Assembly (NCBI GenBank): GCA_963721435.1
Contig: CAVRJC010000004.1
Coordinates: forward strand, 62,001-126,000
Source: CAVRJC01 sp963721435
GTDB taxonomy: Bacteria > Actinomycetota > Acidimicrobiia > IMCC26256 > DASPTH01
Reading direction: 5' to 3'
DNA: 64,000 nt
Shown: positions 54,309 through 63,886 of the stretch, piece after piece
How the letters are laid out: every line of letters starts with the position of its first letter
Numbering within the stretch: the first letter of the stretch is position 1
Position numbers and translations under genes: made by a program
Notes under the pieces: generated by a model
Databases searched by the model: none
Told to the model about the DNA's origin: nothing
The model's input: the letters and a program-made list of their open reading frames with translations, nothing else

Positions 54309-55334
54309 GCCTCGACGAGGCCTTCGTAGATGCGCTCGTAGCCGCTGAGCATCGATTCGGCCGAGAACTTCGTCGGCCACCCGCTCGCGGCACGCCGCGG
54401 GGGAGCAGTTGCCGATGCTGGCCACCGCGTCGACCAGGTCGTCGATCGAGTCGCGCAGGTAGCCGGTGACGCCGTTCTCGACCAGCTCGACGGCCGCGCC
54501 CGCAGGGCACGCGACGACGGGAGTGCCGCACGCCATCGCTTCGGCCATGACGAGGCCGAAGGGCTCGGGCCACTGGATCGGGAAGATCATCGCCCGCGCG
54601 CGGCCGAGGAGATCGGCCTTCTGCTCGTGCGGGATCGCCTCGAAGACCTCGACTTCGTCGTTGAGGAGCGGCGCGACGATCTCGTCCCAGTACGCGCGCT
54701 CGAACGGCTCGTTCTTCTTGATCACCATGGCGAGCGGCAAGCCCGCGCGCCGCGCGACCTCGATCGCGAGGGTCGGCCCCTTGTCGGGGTTGGCGCGCCC
54801 GATGTAGACGAGGAAGTCGTCCTTGTCTTCGCGGTACGGGTAGCCGTCGAGGTCGATGCCGTTGTGCACGACACCGGCGTACGGGATGTCGGGGTTGTCG
54901 GCGCGCTGCGCCTCGCTGATGGCGACGATGTGCAGGTGCTCGGCGAGCAACGCGTAGAAGCGGCGTGACGGCTCGGTCCACGGCCCGTGCAACGTGTGCA
55001 CCACGGGCGGGTGGCCGTCGCGCAGCGCGCCCATGCCTGGCCCGATGATCCCGCTGTGGTCGTGGACGACGTCGAACTCGTCGGTGATCTGGAGGTACGA
55101 CGCGGTCGCGTGATAGGCGTCGAACCACACGTTCCCGAGCAGCGCCGGATCCGGCGGGTCGACGAGCGGTGACACGAGCTTCGCCTTGGTGCGAGAGCCG
55201 CCGCTCGCGAACAGGGTGACGTCGTGGCCCCGCTCGGCGAGGCCGTCGGCGAGGATCGCGACGACGAGCTCGATCCCGCCGTATCCCGTCGGCGGGACCG
55301 CGAACCACGGCGGCGCGATCTGGGCGATCTTCAT
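54305..55334 (-). CDS. Glycosyltransferase family 4 (frameshifted near C-terminus)
   Basis: A GT-B glycosyltransferase of about 343 residues. The acceptor domain starts KIAQIAPPWFAVPPTGYGGI, and the donor domain has FLVYIGRANPDKGPTLAIEV and WPEPFGLVMAEAMACGTPVV, which includes the GT4 E-x7-E motif. The last 22 residues (KFSAESMLSGYERIYEGLVE) are in another frame, with a shift near 54375. The start ATG 55334 follows TACACT at eight bases. Homologues with this N-terminus are often glucosyl- or mannosyltransferases of trehalose or lipoglycan synthesis; the sugar is unknown. Confidence 0.87.
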
Positions 55335-55342
55335 CGCCGCGG

Positions 55343-55348
55343 AGTGTA
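55343..55348 (-). promoter_or_regulatory. TACACT -10 box, leaderless-type
   Basis: Minus-strand TACACT is eight bases before the ATG at 55334. The same hexamer precedes the kinase start at 22522. Confidence 0.45.
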
Positions 55349-55408
55349 CGAGTCGGAGCGCGGCGCGCGGGGTACGGAGGCGTTGGCAGAGCGATCGGTG
55401 GAGACCAC

Positions 55409-55414
55409 TACCGT
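55409..55414 (+). promoter_or_regulatory. TACCGT -10 box, leaderless-type
   Basis: TACCGT lies eight bases before the ATG at 55423, with no Shine-Dalgarno sequence. It is divergent from the TACACT box at 55343. Confidence 0.35.
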
Positions 55415-55422
55415 GGCGCGCT

Positions 55423-57553
55423 ATGTCGCAGCCGTGGACGATGTCGGCGAGCGCGTCCATCGGCGGTGAGGGTGGCGCGATCACGCTGGTCGAGGGACCC
55501 GCGTTCTCGATCTCCGCGACGTCGGGCGACATGCTCGGAGGCTTCCCCCACGGCGTCTTCTTCCGTGACACGCGCTTCCTCTCCGAGCTCTGCCTCCGGG
55601 TGAACGGCGAGTGGCCCGAGCCGCTGGCGGCGACCACCACCGACCCGTTCAGCGCCGCGTTCGTGCTGCGCGCGCAGCCGCGTATCGGTGAAGCCGACTC
55701 CGGGCTCATGATCTTCCGTCACCGCTACGTGGGCCGGGGCATGCGGGAAGACATCACCGTCCGCAATTACGGCCTCGAGCCTGCGTTCTGCGCGCTCGAG
55801 CTCACCGTCGGCGCCGACTTCGCCGACCTGTTCGAGGTGAAGGAAGGCCGCGTCGAGAAGGTCGGCCACCTGAGCACCGACGTCGACGGCAACCGCCTCT
55901 CCTGGTCGTACCGGCGTGGCAACTTCAGCCGGGGCGCGCACCTCGACTTCTCGCAGACCCCGTCGCTGTCGACGAGTCACGCGAGCTTCGAGTTCCTCGT
56001 GCCGCCCGCGTCCGACTGGTCGGTGTGCCTGCAGCTCACGCCGGTCGTCGACGGGCAGGAGGTGACGCCGCGTTACCTGTGCGGCCGTCCGGTCGAGCGG
56101 TCGACGCCCGTCGCGCGCCTCGAGTCGTGGTTGCGGAGCCTGCCCACGATCACCTCCGAGCACGAAGGGTTCAGCGCCCTCCTCGACCGTTCGAACAAGG
56201 ACCTCGCCGCGCTCCGGCTCTTCGATCCCGAGCATCCCGATCGCACGGTCGTGGCCGCGGGCGCGCCGTGGTTCATGACCCTCTTCGGCCGCGACAGCCT
56301 GCTCACGTCGTGGATGGCGATGATGGTCGACTCCGATCTCGCGCTCGGCACGCTCCAGACCCTGGCGCGTTACCAGGGCGTCGACGTGAACCCGATCACC
56401 GAGGAGGAGCCCGGGCGGATCCTCCACGAGATGCGCTTCGGCGAGTCCGCCGAGCTGTCGCTCGGCGGCGGGCGCATCTACTACGGGAGCGTCGATGCGA
56501 CGCCGCTGTTCGTCATGCTGCTCGGTGAGCTCCAGCGCTGGGGCAATCGACGCGAGGAGGTCGACGCGCTGTTGCCGGCCGCCGACCGCGCGTTGCAGTG
56601 GATCGACGAGTTCGGTGATCGTGACGGTGATGGCTACGTCGAGTATCTCCGGACGAGCGACCGTGGCCTGCAGAACCAGGGGTGGAAGGACTCGCACGAC
56701 TCCACGCGCTTCGCCGACGGCCATCTCGCCGAGCCACCGATCGCGCTGTGCGAGGTGCAGGCGTACGTGTACGGCGCGCTGATCGCGCGTTCGCGGTTCG
56801 CGCACGAGCGCGGTGACGACGACTACGCCGACGAGCTCAGCGCACGTGCTGCGGATCTCAAGGTCCGCTTCAACCGCGACTTCTGGCTCGAGGAGCACGG
56901 CTGGCTGGCCATGGGCCTCGACCGCGACAAGAAGCCGCTCGACGCGCTCGACGTCGAACATGGGCCACTGCCTCTGGACCGCGATCCTCGACGAGGACAA
57001 GGCCGCGCTCGTCGCGCAGCGGCTGTTGTCGAAGGAGATGTTCTCCGGCTGGGGCCTGCGCACGCTGGCGTCGTCGATGACGGGCTACAACCCCATCAGC
57101 TACCACAACGGCAGCGTGTGGCCGCACGACAACGCGATCTGCGTCGCGGGCCTGATGCGGTACGGCTTCAACGAGGAAGCGCACCGTGTGATGGAGGGCA
57201 TCGTCGATGCGGCCGCGTCGTTCGGGAACCGGCTCCCCGAGCTGTTCGCCGGCCTCGCCCGCGACGAGTTCTCGTTCCCGGTGAGCTACCCGACGTCGTG
57301 CTCACCGCAGGCGTGGGCCGCCGCGTCGCCGCTGCTGTTCCTCCGCTCGATGCTGCACTTCGATCCCGACATCCGCCATGGCAGGCTGCACCTCGTGCCG
57401 TCGGTACCGGAGTGGATCGGCAAGCTCACGTTGCGGGGCGTGCCGATCATGGGCGGGCGCCTGTCGATCGAGGTCGAAGGCGACACCTACACCGAGCTCG
57501 AGGTGCCCGACGGTCTCACGGTGGTCGGACAGCCCCGAAGGCCCGGCCCCTGA
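55423..57553 (+). CDS. Amylo-alpha-1,6-glucosidase / GH133-like debranching enzyme (frameshifted)
   Basis: Hydrolyses alpha-1,6 branch points of glycogen-like glucans. The protein has about 709 residues. The N-terminal beta-sandwich (GGEGGAITLVEGPAFSISAT, then GVFFRDTRFLSELCLRVNG) precedes the (alpha/alpha)6 barrel, where PWFMTLFGRDSLLTSWMA, NQGWKDSHDSTRFADG and YNPISYHNGSVWPHDN are the characteristic blocks. A frame change near 56965 (after KPLDAL) is needed to read the last 200 residues from MGHCLWTAILDEDKAALV. The start ATG 55423 has a TACCGT box; ATG 55441 is another option. It diverges from the GT4 gene at 54305, so both may belong to alpha-glucan metabolism. Confidence 0.88.
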
Positions 57554-57611
57554 CGAACGCGACCTGGGGAGAACGCGAAGCCGTTCACAGTTCGCTCACA
57601 GCGCACATTCG

Positions 57612-57617
57612 CATACT
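57612..57617 (+). promoter_or_regulatory. CATACT -10 box
   Basis: CATACT is eight bases before ATG 57626. It resembles the other -10 boxes but begins with C. Two CACA-containing segments lie 25-30 bases upstream; no good -35 box. Confidence 0.3.
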
Positions 57618-57625
57618 GCTTCCCG

Positions 57626-59092
57626 ATGAGTGTCATGAACCGTGGAATCAGGAATGCCTTCCGCAACACGATCCGCACCGGTTCGATCATCGCGATCCTC
57701 GCGCTGGTGATCGCCCTTGCCGTGGTGATGCTGCTGTCGGTGAAGGCCGTCGACGCCAAGATCAAGGACGTCAAGGGCTCGGTGGGGAACACCATCACGG
57801 TGACCCCGGCCGGGTCACGTGGCTTCCAGGGCGGTGGGGACCCGCTCACGAGCGACGACGTCGCCAAGATCGAGTCGACGCCGCACGTCGTCTCGGCCGT
57901 CGGCTCGGTGCAGGACCGGCTGCGCACCGAGGGCTCGACGAGCGGTGGCGGGTTCGGGGGGAACTCGAACGCGAACGCCACGACGAGTCTCGTGTCGGCG
58001 ATCGAGCCGGGCACACTCGGCCAGCAGAACAACGGCTCGACCACGGCGAATGGCGCTGCGCCGCAGCTGCCGGCCGGCTTCTCGCTTCCCATCACGGTGA
58101 CGGGGACGACCGATCCCACGAGCACCCAGGTGAGCGACGTCAGCACGTTCAAGATCACCGCGGGCTCGACGATCGACGGCACCAGCTCCGAGAACGTCGC
58201 GTTGGTCGGCAAGGACCTCGCGACCAAGAACAACTTGACCGTGGGCTCGACCTTCACCGCATACGGCCAGCCCGTCACGGTGAAGGGCATCTACGACACC
58301 GGGAACACCTTCACGAATTCGGGCGTGATCATGCCGCTCGCCGCACTCGAGACCCTGTCCGGCCAAACCGGCGTGACGAGCGTGAACGTGACGGTCGACT
58401 CGGTCGAGAACGTCGACCAAACGGTGTCCGCGCTCGAGAGCCGGCTCGGTACGTCGGTTGCCGATGTGGTGTCCGACACGACGACCACCTCCGACACGGT
58501 GTCGTCACTGGACAACATCCGCACGATCGCGCTCTACAGCCTGATCGGTGCGCTGGTCGCCGGCTCGGTCATCATCCTGCTGAGCATGGTGATGATCGTG
58601 CGGGAGCGCCGCCGGGAGATCGGTGTGCTCAAGGCGATCGGATCCTCGAACGCCAAGATCTCGTTCCAGTTCGTCACCGAAGCCCTGACGCTCACGTTGG
58701 CCGCGGCCGCGGTGGGGATCCTGCTCGGCATCGTGCTCGCGAATCCCGTCCTCGACGTACTCGTGACGAGTGAGTCGTCGTCGAGCACCGCCGCGACCGC
58801 CGGCTTCACCCCAGGAAACTTCGGCGGCGGTGGAGGCGGCGGAGCTGGTGGTGCCGCGCCGGCACAGCGTGGGAACACCAACATCCAGCCGCCCCGGAAC
58901 ATCAACTTCGGCAACGTCGGCCGGGGGTTCACGAACTTCGGGAACACCCTGTCGAACCTGTCGACCACGGTCGGCTTCAGCGTCCTCCTCTACGGACTGC
59001 TGGCAGCGATCCTCATCGCGGTCCTCGGGAGCGCGGTGCCGTCGTATCTCATAGCCAAGGTGCGTCCAGCGGAAGTCATGAGGGCTGAGTAG
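57626..59092 (+). CDS. MacB/FtsX-type ABC transporter permease with Gly/Asn-rich loop
   Basis: A 488-residue permease of the type-VII ABC superfamily. It has one N-terminal membrane span at 22-42 (IIAILALVIALAVVMLLSV), a large extracytoplasmic domain (43-300) and three spans after residue 300 (SLIGALVAGSVIILLSMVMI and FVTEALTLTLAAAAVGILLG, then the last near 455). Between the third and fourth spans lies an unusual stretch rich in Gly, Asn and Ser (NFGGGGGGGAGGAAPAQRGN, then FTNFGNTLSNLS). FtsX-motif residues RERRREIGVLKAIGSS are present. The substrate may be an antibiotic, peptide or lipoprotein. The stop overlaps the ATPase start by one base. Confidence 0.9.
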   Translation: MSVMNRGIRNAFRNTIRTGSIIAILALVIALAVVMLLSVKAVDAKIKDVKGSVGNTITVTPAGSRGFQGGGDPLTSDDVAKIESTPHVVSAVGSVQDRLRTEGSTSGGGFGGNSNANATTSLVSAIEPGTLGQQNNGSTTANGAAPQLPAGFSLPITVTGTTDPTSTQVSDVSTFKITAGSTIDGTSSENVALVGKDLATKNNLTVGSTFTAYGQPVTVKGIYDTGNTFTNSGVIMPLAALETLSGQTGVTSVNVTVDSVENVDQTVSALESRLGTSVADVVSDTTTTSDTVSSLDNIRTIALYSLIGALVAGSVIILLSMVMIVRERRREIGVLKAIGSSNAKISFQFVTEALTLTLAAAAVGILLGIVLANPVLDVLVTSESSSSTAATAGFTPGNFGGGGGGGAGGAAPAQRGNTNIQPPRNINFGNVGRGFTNFGNTLSNLSTTVGFSVLLYGLLAAILIAVLGSAVPSYLIAKVRPAEVMRAE

Positions 59093-59787
59093 TGCTCGAG
59101 GTCAGGCAACTCTCGAAGACGTTCGGATCCGGTGACACGGAGGTCAAGGCGGTCGACGACGTCACCTTCTCGGTGCCGGACGGTCAGTTCGCGGCAGTGA
59201 TCGGCCGCAGCGGCAGTGGCAAGAGCACGCTGCTCTCGCTCGTCGGTGCGCTCGACAAGCCCACGGGTGGAACCATCTCCGTCAACGGCGAGGAGATCTC
59301 CAACGAGTCCGATCGCAAGCTGATCGGGTATCGCCGCAACAACATCGGGTTCGTGTTCCAGAGCTACAACCTGATCCCGAACCTCGACGCGATCCAGAAC
59401 GTCATGCTCCCGATGGAGTTCGCCGGCGTCGGTAAGAGCGAGCGCAAGGAGCGCGCGATTTCGCTGCTCGATCAGGTCGGCCTTTCGGGCAACAAGCAGA
59501 CGCGCCGGCCCGGGAAGCTCTCCGGCGGGGAGCAGCAGCGGGTCGCGATCGCGCGTGCGCTCGCGAACCGGCCGGGTCTGATCCTCGCCGACGAGCCCAC
59601 CGGCAACCTCGACTCGAAGACCGGCAAGGTGATCATCTCGCTGCTGCACAAGCTGGCGCGATCGGAGAACACGACGATCCTCGCCGTCACGCACGACCTC
59701 GGGATCTCGCGCAGCACCGACATGACCTTCGAGCTCGAGGACGGCCACCTCGTCAGCGCCACCGTCGAGGCGCCCTCCGGCCCCTGA
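59092..59787 (+). CDS. MacB/LolD-type ABC transporter ATPase
   Basis: The 231-residue ATPase partner of the permease above. Walker A is GRSGSGKST, the Q-loop VFQSYNLIPNLDAIQN, the signature KLSGGEQQRVAIARAL and Walker B LILADEPTGNLDSK. The ADEPTGNLDS sequence marks the MacB/LolD/FtsE group. The start is GTG 59092 overlapping the permease stop by one base. The stop is followed within three bases by the third copy of the 50-base repeat. The complex probably acts as a mechanotransmitter across the membrane rather than as a classical transporter. Confidence 0.94.
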   Translation: MLEVRQLSKTFGSGDTEVKAVDDVTFSVPDGQFAAVIGRSGSGKSTLLSLVGALDKPTGGTISVNGEEISNESDRKLIGYRRNNIGFVFQSYNLIPNLDAIQNVMLPMEFAGVGKSERKERAISLLDQVGLSGNKQTRRPGKLSGGEQQRVAIARALANRPGLILADEPTGNLDSKTGKVIISLLHKLARSENTTILAVTHDLGISRSTDMTFELEDGHLVSATVEAPSGP

Positions 59788-59790
59788 CGA

Positions 59791-59840
59791 GTTTTGGCGT
59801 CGGAAACCCCACCTCTGGCGACGTTTACCGACGCCAAAAC
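59791..59840 (+). repeat. 50-bp palindromic repeat, copy C
   Basis: GTTTTGGCGTCGG (59791-59803), core CACCTCTGG (59810-59818) and ACCGACGCCAAAAC (59827-59840), same spacing as copies A and B. It starts three bases after a stop codon, between convergent genes. Confidence 0.8.
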
Positions 59841-59867
59841 CGTGGGGTGGGGGTGGGGTCGGGTGGC

Positions 59868-61502
59868 TCAGTCGCGGTGGGCGAGGACGATCGCGTTGCG
59901 GCCGAGCAGGTGGCCTGCGAGCGGGTCGAACGTCGTGCTCACGGGGAACACGTAGCGGTCGTACGTGCCGACCATCCACTCGCTGATCTTGCCCTCGCGG
60001 CTGAAGAGCCACTTGTAGACGAGTGACCCGAAGAAGCCCAGGCTGTCGACGTAGCTCGCACGGTCGATGACGAGGCCGGCGCGCTCGGTCACCGACTCCA
60101 GCGCCTCGAGCCGGTAGCGGCGGAAGTGCCCGATGCGGCGATCCATCTCCGAGTAGAGCATCGGGAACGCGGGGACGAAGATCACCAGCGTGCCGCCCGG
60201 TCGTAGGAGCCCGCGCAGGCGGGTGAGCGCGGCGACGTCGTCGTCGATGTGCTCGATGACGTTGATCGCGTAGATCACGTCGAACGGCGCGAGTGCCGCG
60301 GCGGCGTCGGGGTCGGCCACCGTCGGGAGTTGCAGCTCACCGAGGAGGGCGCGCAGCGACTCGTCGGGCTCCAGGCACGTGACGTCGTAACCGAGCTCGG
60401 TGACCAGCTCGGCGATGGTGCCGGTGCCGGCTCCGAAGTCGAGCACGCGCGGCTTGGCGGCGACGGGACCGGCGGCGGCGGCGATGATGTCGCGCATGTA
60501 GCGGGCGAACTTCACCGCACTCGACATGACCTCGAGGTTGTCGACTCCGGCGTACGCAGCCCCGTCTTCCATCGGACGGCGACTGTAGTGGCGCGCCTTG
60601 CTGCGATCGTGCGCCCGCGCACGCAGCATCGCGGGGGCGAGTCGGAGAAAGCTACCGAACGCGCGTGCCCGTGTGGGGACGTCGTGAGGATGCCGGACCG
60701 CCGCGTACGGAATCGCCGCGAGCGAGCGGCCGGTGGCCGCGAGCGCAGTGGTGAGTCGGGCGTGCCGTAGCGCGACGAGGAGCGCGTTGCGCAGGTTGTA
60801 GAAGCGCTGGAGCGGCGAGTCGGCGACCGACGTGGCACCATGCACGTGGCGCACGACCGACTCGGGGACGGTGCGGTAGCGCCAGCCGAACGCCCGGCCC
60901 CGCCACGACAGCTCGAGGTCCTCGCAGTAGAGGAAGAGGCGCTCGTCGAGCTCGCCCACGGCGTCGAGGTAGGACGTGCGCAGCAGGACCGCCGCGCCGC
61001 ACCAACCGAAGACGTCGGCGGGCGTGTCGTACTGACCGCGATCGGGCTCGAGGTGGCCACGGTCGGCGCCGCGACCCCACTTGCCCTGCACGACGCCGAC
61101 GTTGTCGATGATGTCGCTGCCGGCGTAGAGCACCTTCGGGCATGCCGCCCCGAGAGAGCGATCCTGTTCCATTGCCTCGACCAGTGGCGCGAGCCACTCG
61201 GGCTCCACCGTCGCGTCGTTGTTCACGAGCGCGATGTAGTCGACGCCGACGCGGTCTTGCATGCCGAGGTTGCAGCCGCCCGCGAAGCCGAGGTTGCGGC
61301 CGCTCTCGATGACGGTGACGACGGGAAGCTCGGCGCGCACACGGGCGACGACATCGTCGCCCGACGCGTTGTCGACGAGCACGACCTCCAGCCGATCGGC
61401 GCGCCAGCGCGTCGAGACCACGCTCCGCAGGCAGTCGACGGTGAGGTCGCCGCCGTTGTAGTTGACAACCACCACACGGACGCGCGCGACGTCGCGTGTC
61501 AC
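59868..61502 (-). CDS. Glycosyltransferase family 2 fused to class I methyltransferase
   Basis: A 544-residue two-domain protein. Residues 10-310 are a GT2 rhamnosyltransferase-like enzyme: VRVVVVNYNGGDLTVDCLRS, VDYIALVNNDATVEPEWL (NND metal site) and GWCGAAVLLRTSYLDAVGEL. Residues 315-544 are a SAM methyltransferase: PRVLDFGAGTGTIAELVTEL, DVIYAINVIEHIDDD and GTLVIFVPAFPMLYSEMDRR. The two halves are in one frame with no stop between them and no sign of an error. The start GTG 61502 overlaps the rmlD stop by four bases, linking it to the dTDP-rhamnose genes. One protein could add rhamnose and methylate it (inference). Confidence 0.82.
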   Translation of the reverse strand: MTRDVARVRVVVVNYNGGDLTVDCLRSVVSTRWRADRLEVVLVDNASGDDVVARVRAELPVVTVIESGRNLGFAGGCNLGMQDRVGVDYIALVNNDATVEPEWLAPLVEAMEQDRSLGAACPKVLYAGSDIIDNVGVVQGKWGRGADRGHLEPDRGQYDTPADVFGWCGAAVLLRTSYLDAVGELDERLFLYCEDLELSWRGRAFGWRYRTVPESVVRHVHGATSVADSPLQRFYNLRNALLVALRHARLTTALAATGRSLAAIPYAAVRHPHDVPTRARAFGSFLRLAPAMLRARAHDRSKARHYSRRPMEDGAAYAGVDNLEVMSSAVKFARYMRDIIAAAAGPVAAKPRVLDFGAGTGTIAELVTELGYDVTCLEPDESLRALLGELQLPTVADPDAAAALAPFDVIYAINVIEHIDDDVAALTRLRGLLRPGGTLVIFVPAFPMLYSEMDRRIGHFRRYRLEALESVTERAGLVIDRASYVDSLGFFGSLVYKWLFSREGKISEWMVGTYDRYVFPVSTTFDPLAGHLLGRNAIVLAHRD

Positions 61503-62342
61503 GAAGCCGTCAACTTGCGGACGAGCCGAGCGAGTGGCTCGTGATAGTCGGGGAGCAAGGGGATACCCGCCGCACGCAACGCCGCGTTGTCGAGCACCGA
61601 GTTCGCGGGGCGAGGTGCGGGGCGCGCGGGCACGAGGTCCGCGGTCGCGATGGGCGAGACGCGCGCGGGATCGAGATCGGCCGCCGCCAAGACGCTCTGC
61701 GCGAACTCGAACCAGCTGACCGCGCCCTGGTTGGTGACATGGAAGGTGCCGGCTCGGCCCTCGTCGACCAGGCGGCTGACCATTCCGGCCGCGTCGTCGG
61801 CGAAGGTGGGGTGGCCGCGCTGGTCGTCGACGAACTGCAGCGTGTCGTGCTCGGCGGCGAGGCGCAGGATCGTCTTCACCATGTTGTTGCCGTGCCGACC
61901 GCACACCCACGAGATGCGCACGATGGTGTCGACGGGGCCGAGCGCGAGCTCGCCGCCGAGCTTCGAGCTCCCGTACTCCGACTTCGGGTTCGGGGCGTCG
62001 GTCTCGAGGTAGGGATCGGGCTTCTCGCCGTCGAACACGTAGTCGGTCGAGAAGTACACGACGCGCGCATCGAGAGCGCGGGCGGCGTCGACGATGTTGC
62101 GGGTGCCGCCGGTGTTGACGCGGTGCGCGCGTTCGGGATCACCCTCGCACGCATCGACCGCCGTCCACGCGGCCGCATGCACGATCACTTCGGGTCGAGC
62201 GGAGATGATCGCGGCGCGCACGGCATCTCGATCGGCGACGTCGAGCGCGGCGTGATCGACCGCGGTGAGCTCGTGATCGCGCGAGCGCGGCCACCAACTC
62301 GTGACCGACCTGCCCACCCGCCCCGGTGATGAAGACGCGCAC
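61499..62342 (-). CDS. rmlD: dTDP-4-dehydrorhamnose reductase RmlD (frameshifted)
   Basis: Last step of dTDP-L-rhamnose synthesis, reducing the 4-keto group. About 281 residues. The NAD(P) motif FITGAGGQVGHELVAALARS is at the N-terminus in one frame; a shift near 62280 continues as DHELTAVDHAALDVADRDAV. VYFSTDYVFDGEKPDPYLET, YGSSKLGGELALG and DQRGHPTFADDAAG are intact. The start GTG 62342 lies 12 bases after the rmlB stop. Order and strand match a dTDP-rhamnose operon running rmlA-rmlC-rmlB-rmlD and then the fused glycosyltransferase. Confidence 0.93.
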
Positions 62343-62353
62343 CGTGGAGGGCC

Positions 62354-63317
62354 TTAGGTGTTCGACTGCTTGAGCGGTTCCCACCACCACGCGTTGGCGC
62401 GGTACCACGACACGGTCTGCTCGAGCGCTTCGTCGAGCGTGCGCTGCTTCTGCCAACCGAGCTCGGAGATCTTGGTGATGTCGACGGAGTAGCGGCGGTC
62501 GTGACCGGCGCGGTCCTCGACGTACTCGACCATCTCCTCGCCGACGCCGAACAGCCCGAGCAGCGTGTCGACGATGACGCGGTTCGGCGTCTCGTTGCCC
62601 GCGCCGATGTTGTAGATCTCCCCGGGCGCGCCCGTCGGTGAGCACGAGGTGCACACCGGCACAGTGGTCGTCGACGTAGAGCCAGTCACGCTCGTTGAGG
62701 CCGTCGCCGTAGAGCGGCATTCGCTTGCCTTCGAGCAGGTTCGTGGTGAAGAGGGGGATCACCTTCTCGGGGAACTGGAACGGCCCGAAGTTGTTGGTGC
62801 AGCGCGTCACCGTGACCGGGAGCCCGTACGTGGTGTGGTATGAGAGCGCGATCAGGTCGGAGCCCGCCTTCGAGGCCGAGTACGGGGAGCTCGGCTCGAG
62901 CAGGTCGCTCTCCTTCGACGAGCCTTCGAGGACCGATCCGTACACCTCGTCGGTGCCGATGTGGATGACGCGCTCGATGTCGAGGCGGCGCGCGGTGTCC
63001 ATGACGATGTTGGTGCCGAAGCAGTTGGTGTTGATGAAGTCGTCGGGACCGGCGATGGAGCGGTCGACGTGGGTCTCCGCCGCGAAGTGCACGACCGCGT
63101 CATGACCCGCCATCGCTTCCTCGAGCGTGCCCGGGTCGCAGATGTTCCCCTTGACGAACCGGTAGCGCGGGTCGTCGTCGACGTCACGCATGGTCGAGAG
63201 GTTGCCCGCGTACGTGAGCGCGTCGTAAACGGTGACCTCGTCGTCCGTGTTCGCGAGGACGTACCGGATGTAGTTGGATCCGATGAAGCCGGCACCGCCG
63301 GTGACCAGGATGCGCAC
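62354..63317 (-). CDS. rmlB: dTDP-glucose 4,6-dehydratase RmlB (frameshifted)
   Basis: Converts dTDP-glucose to the 4-keto-6-deoxy sugar. About 320 residues. VTGGAGFIGSNYIRYVLANT is the NAD motif, HFAAETHVDRSI the catalytic-region motif, IGTDEVYGSVLEGS the active-site Thr-Asp-Glu, and YSASKAGSDLIALSYHTTYG has the YxxxK. One extra base near 62630 splits the frame inside a G/C run (gggcgcgcccgggg). After correction EIYNIGAGNETPNRVIVDTL follows, as in all RmlB proteins. The start GTG 63317 lies two bases after the rmlC stop. Confidence 0.94.
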
Positions 63318-63319
63318 GG

Positions 63320-63886
63320 CTACGGCCGCAGCCCGAAGTGCGGCTGCCACTGCGGCGCGATGTCGGCGCGCCGCGGGTTCTTCTGGTCACGACCCGAGAG
63401 CGTCGGCTCCGCGACGCCCCAGTCGGCGGCGATCTCCGGGTCGTCCCACGCGACGCCGAGCTCGTCGTCGGGGTTGTAGTAGCCGTCGACGAGGTACGTG
63501 ATCGTCATGTCGGACAGCGCCGCGAAGCCGTGCGCGACTCCGGGCGGGATGAACACGCCGCGGTGGTCGTGGGTGCCGTCGGCGCGCGCGCCGAGATCGA
63601 GCGTGAGCGTGGCGCCGTCGGTGGGGGAGCCGTTGCGGAGGTCGTGCAGCACGACGCGTGCGGTGCCCATCGGCACGTACCAGTAGTCGGCCTGGTGCAG
63701 GTGGTAGTGGAGCCCGACGACCGCGCCCTGCTGGCGGTCGCCGCGGTTGCCCTGGATCATCTCGCGGCCCTGCGGGAACCACTCGCGCCGGTAGGTCTCG
63801 ATGAAGATGCCACGCTCGTCGCCGTGCACCGAGGGCTCGACGACGTAGACGCCCTTGACGACGTCGGACTCGCGAACCGTCGCCAT
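63320..63886 (-). CDS. rmlC: dTDP-4-dehydrorhamnose 3,5-epimerase RmlC
   Basis: Cupin epimerase of dTDP-rhamnose synthesis, 188 residues. SVHGDERGIFIETYRREWFP, NRGDRQQGAVVGLHYHLHQA (the HxQ region around the catalytic histidine reads HYHLHQ here) and FIPPGVAHGFAALSDMTITY identify the family. YLVDGYYNPDDELGVAWDDP resembles the C-terminal part of authentic RmlC. The start ATG 63886 overlaps the rmlA stop by one base. It has more family features than the RmlC-like gene at 9779, so this is the rhamnose-pathway copy. Confidence 0.9.
   Translation of the reverse strand: MATVRESDVVKGVYVVEPSVHGDERGIFIETYRREWFPQGREMIQGNRGDRQQGAVVGLHYHLHQADYWYVPMGTARVVLHDLRNGSPTDGATLTLDLGARADGTHDHRGVFIPPGVAHGFAALSDMTITYLVDGYYNPDDELGVAWDDPEIAADWGVAEPTLSGRDQKNPRRADIAPQWQPHFGLRP

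Noticed and set aside
9779..63886. Two RmlC-type genes as a simple duplication
   Set aside because: The copy at 9779 has a changed GLHGRR motif and a different neighbourhood, so they are treated as different enzymes rather than as a recent duplicate.
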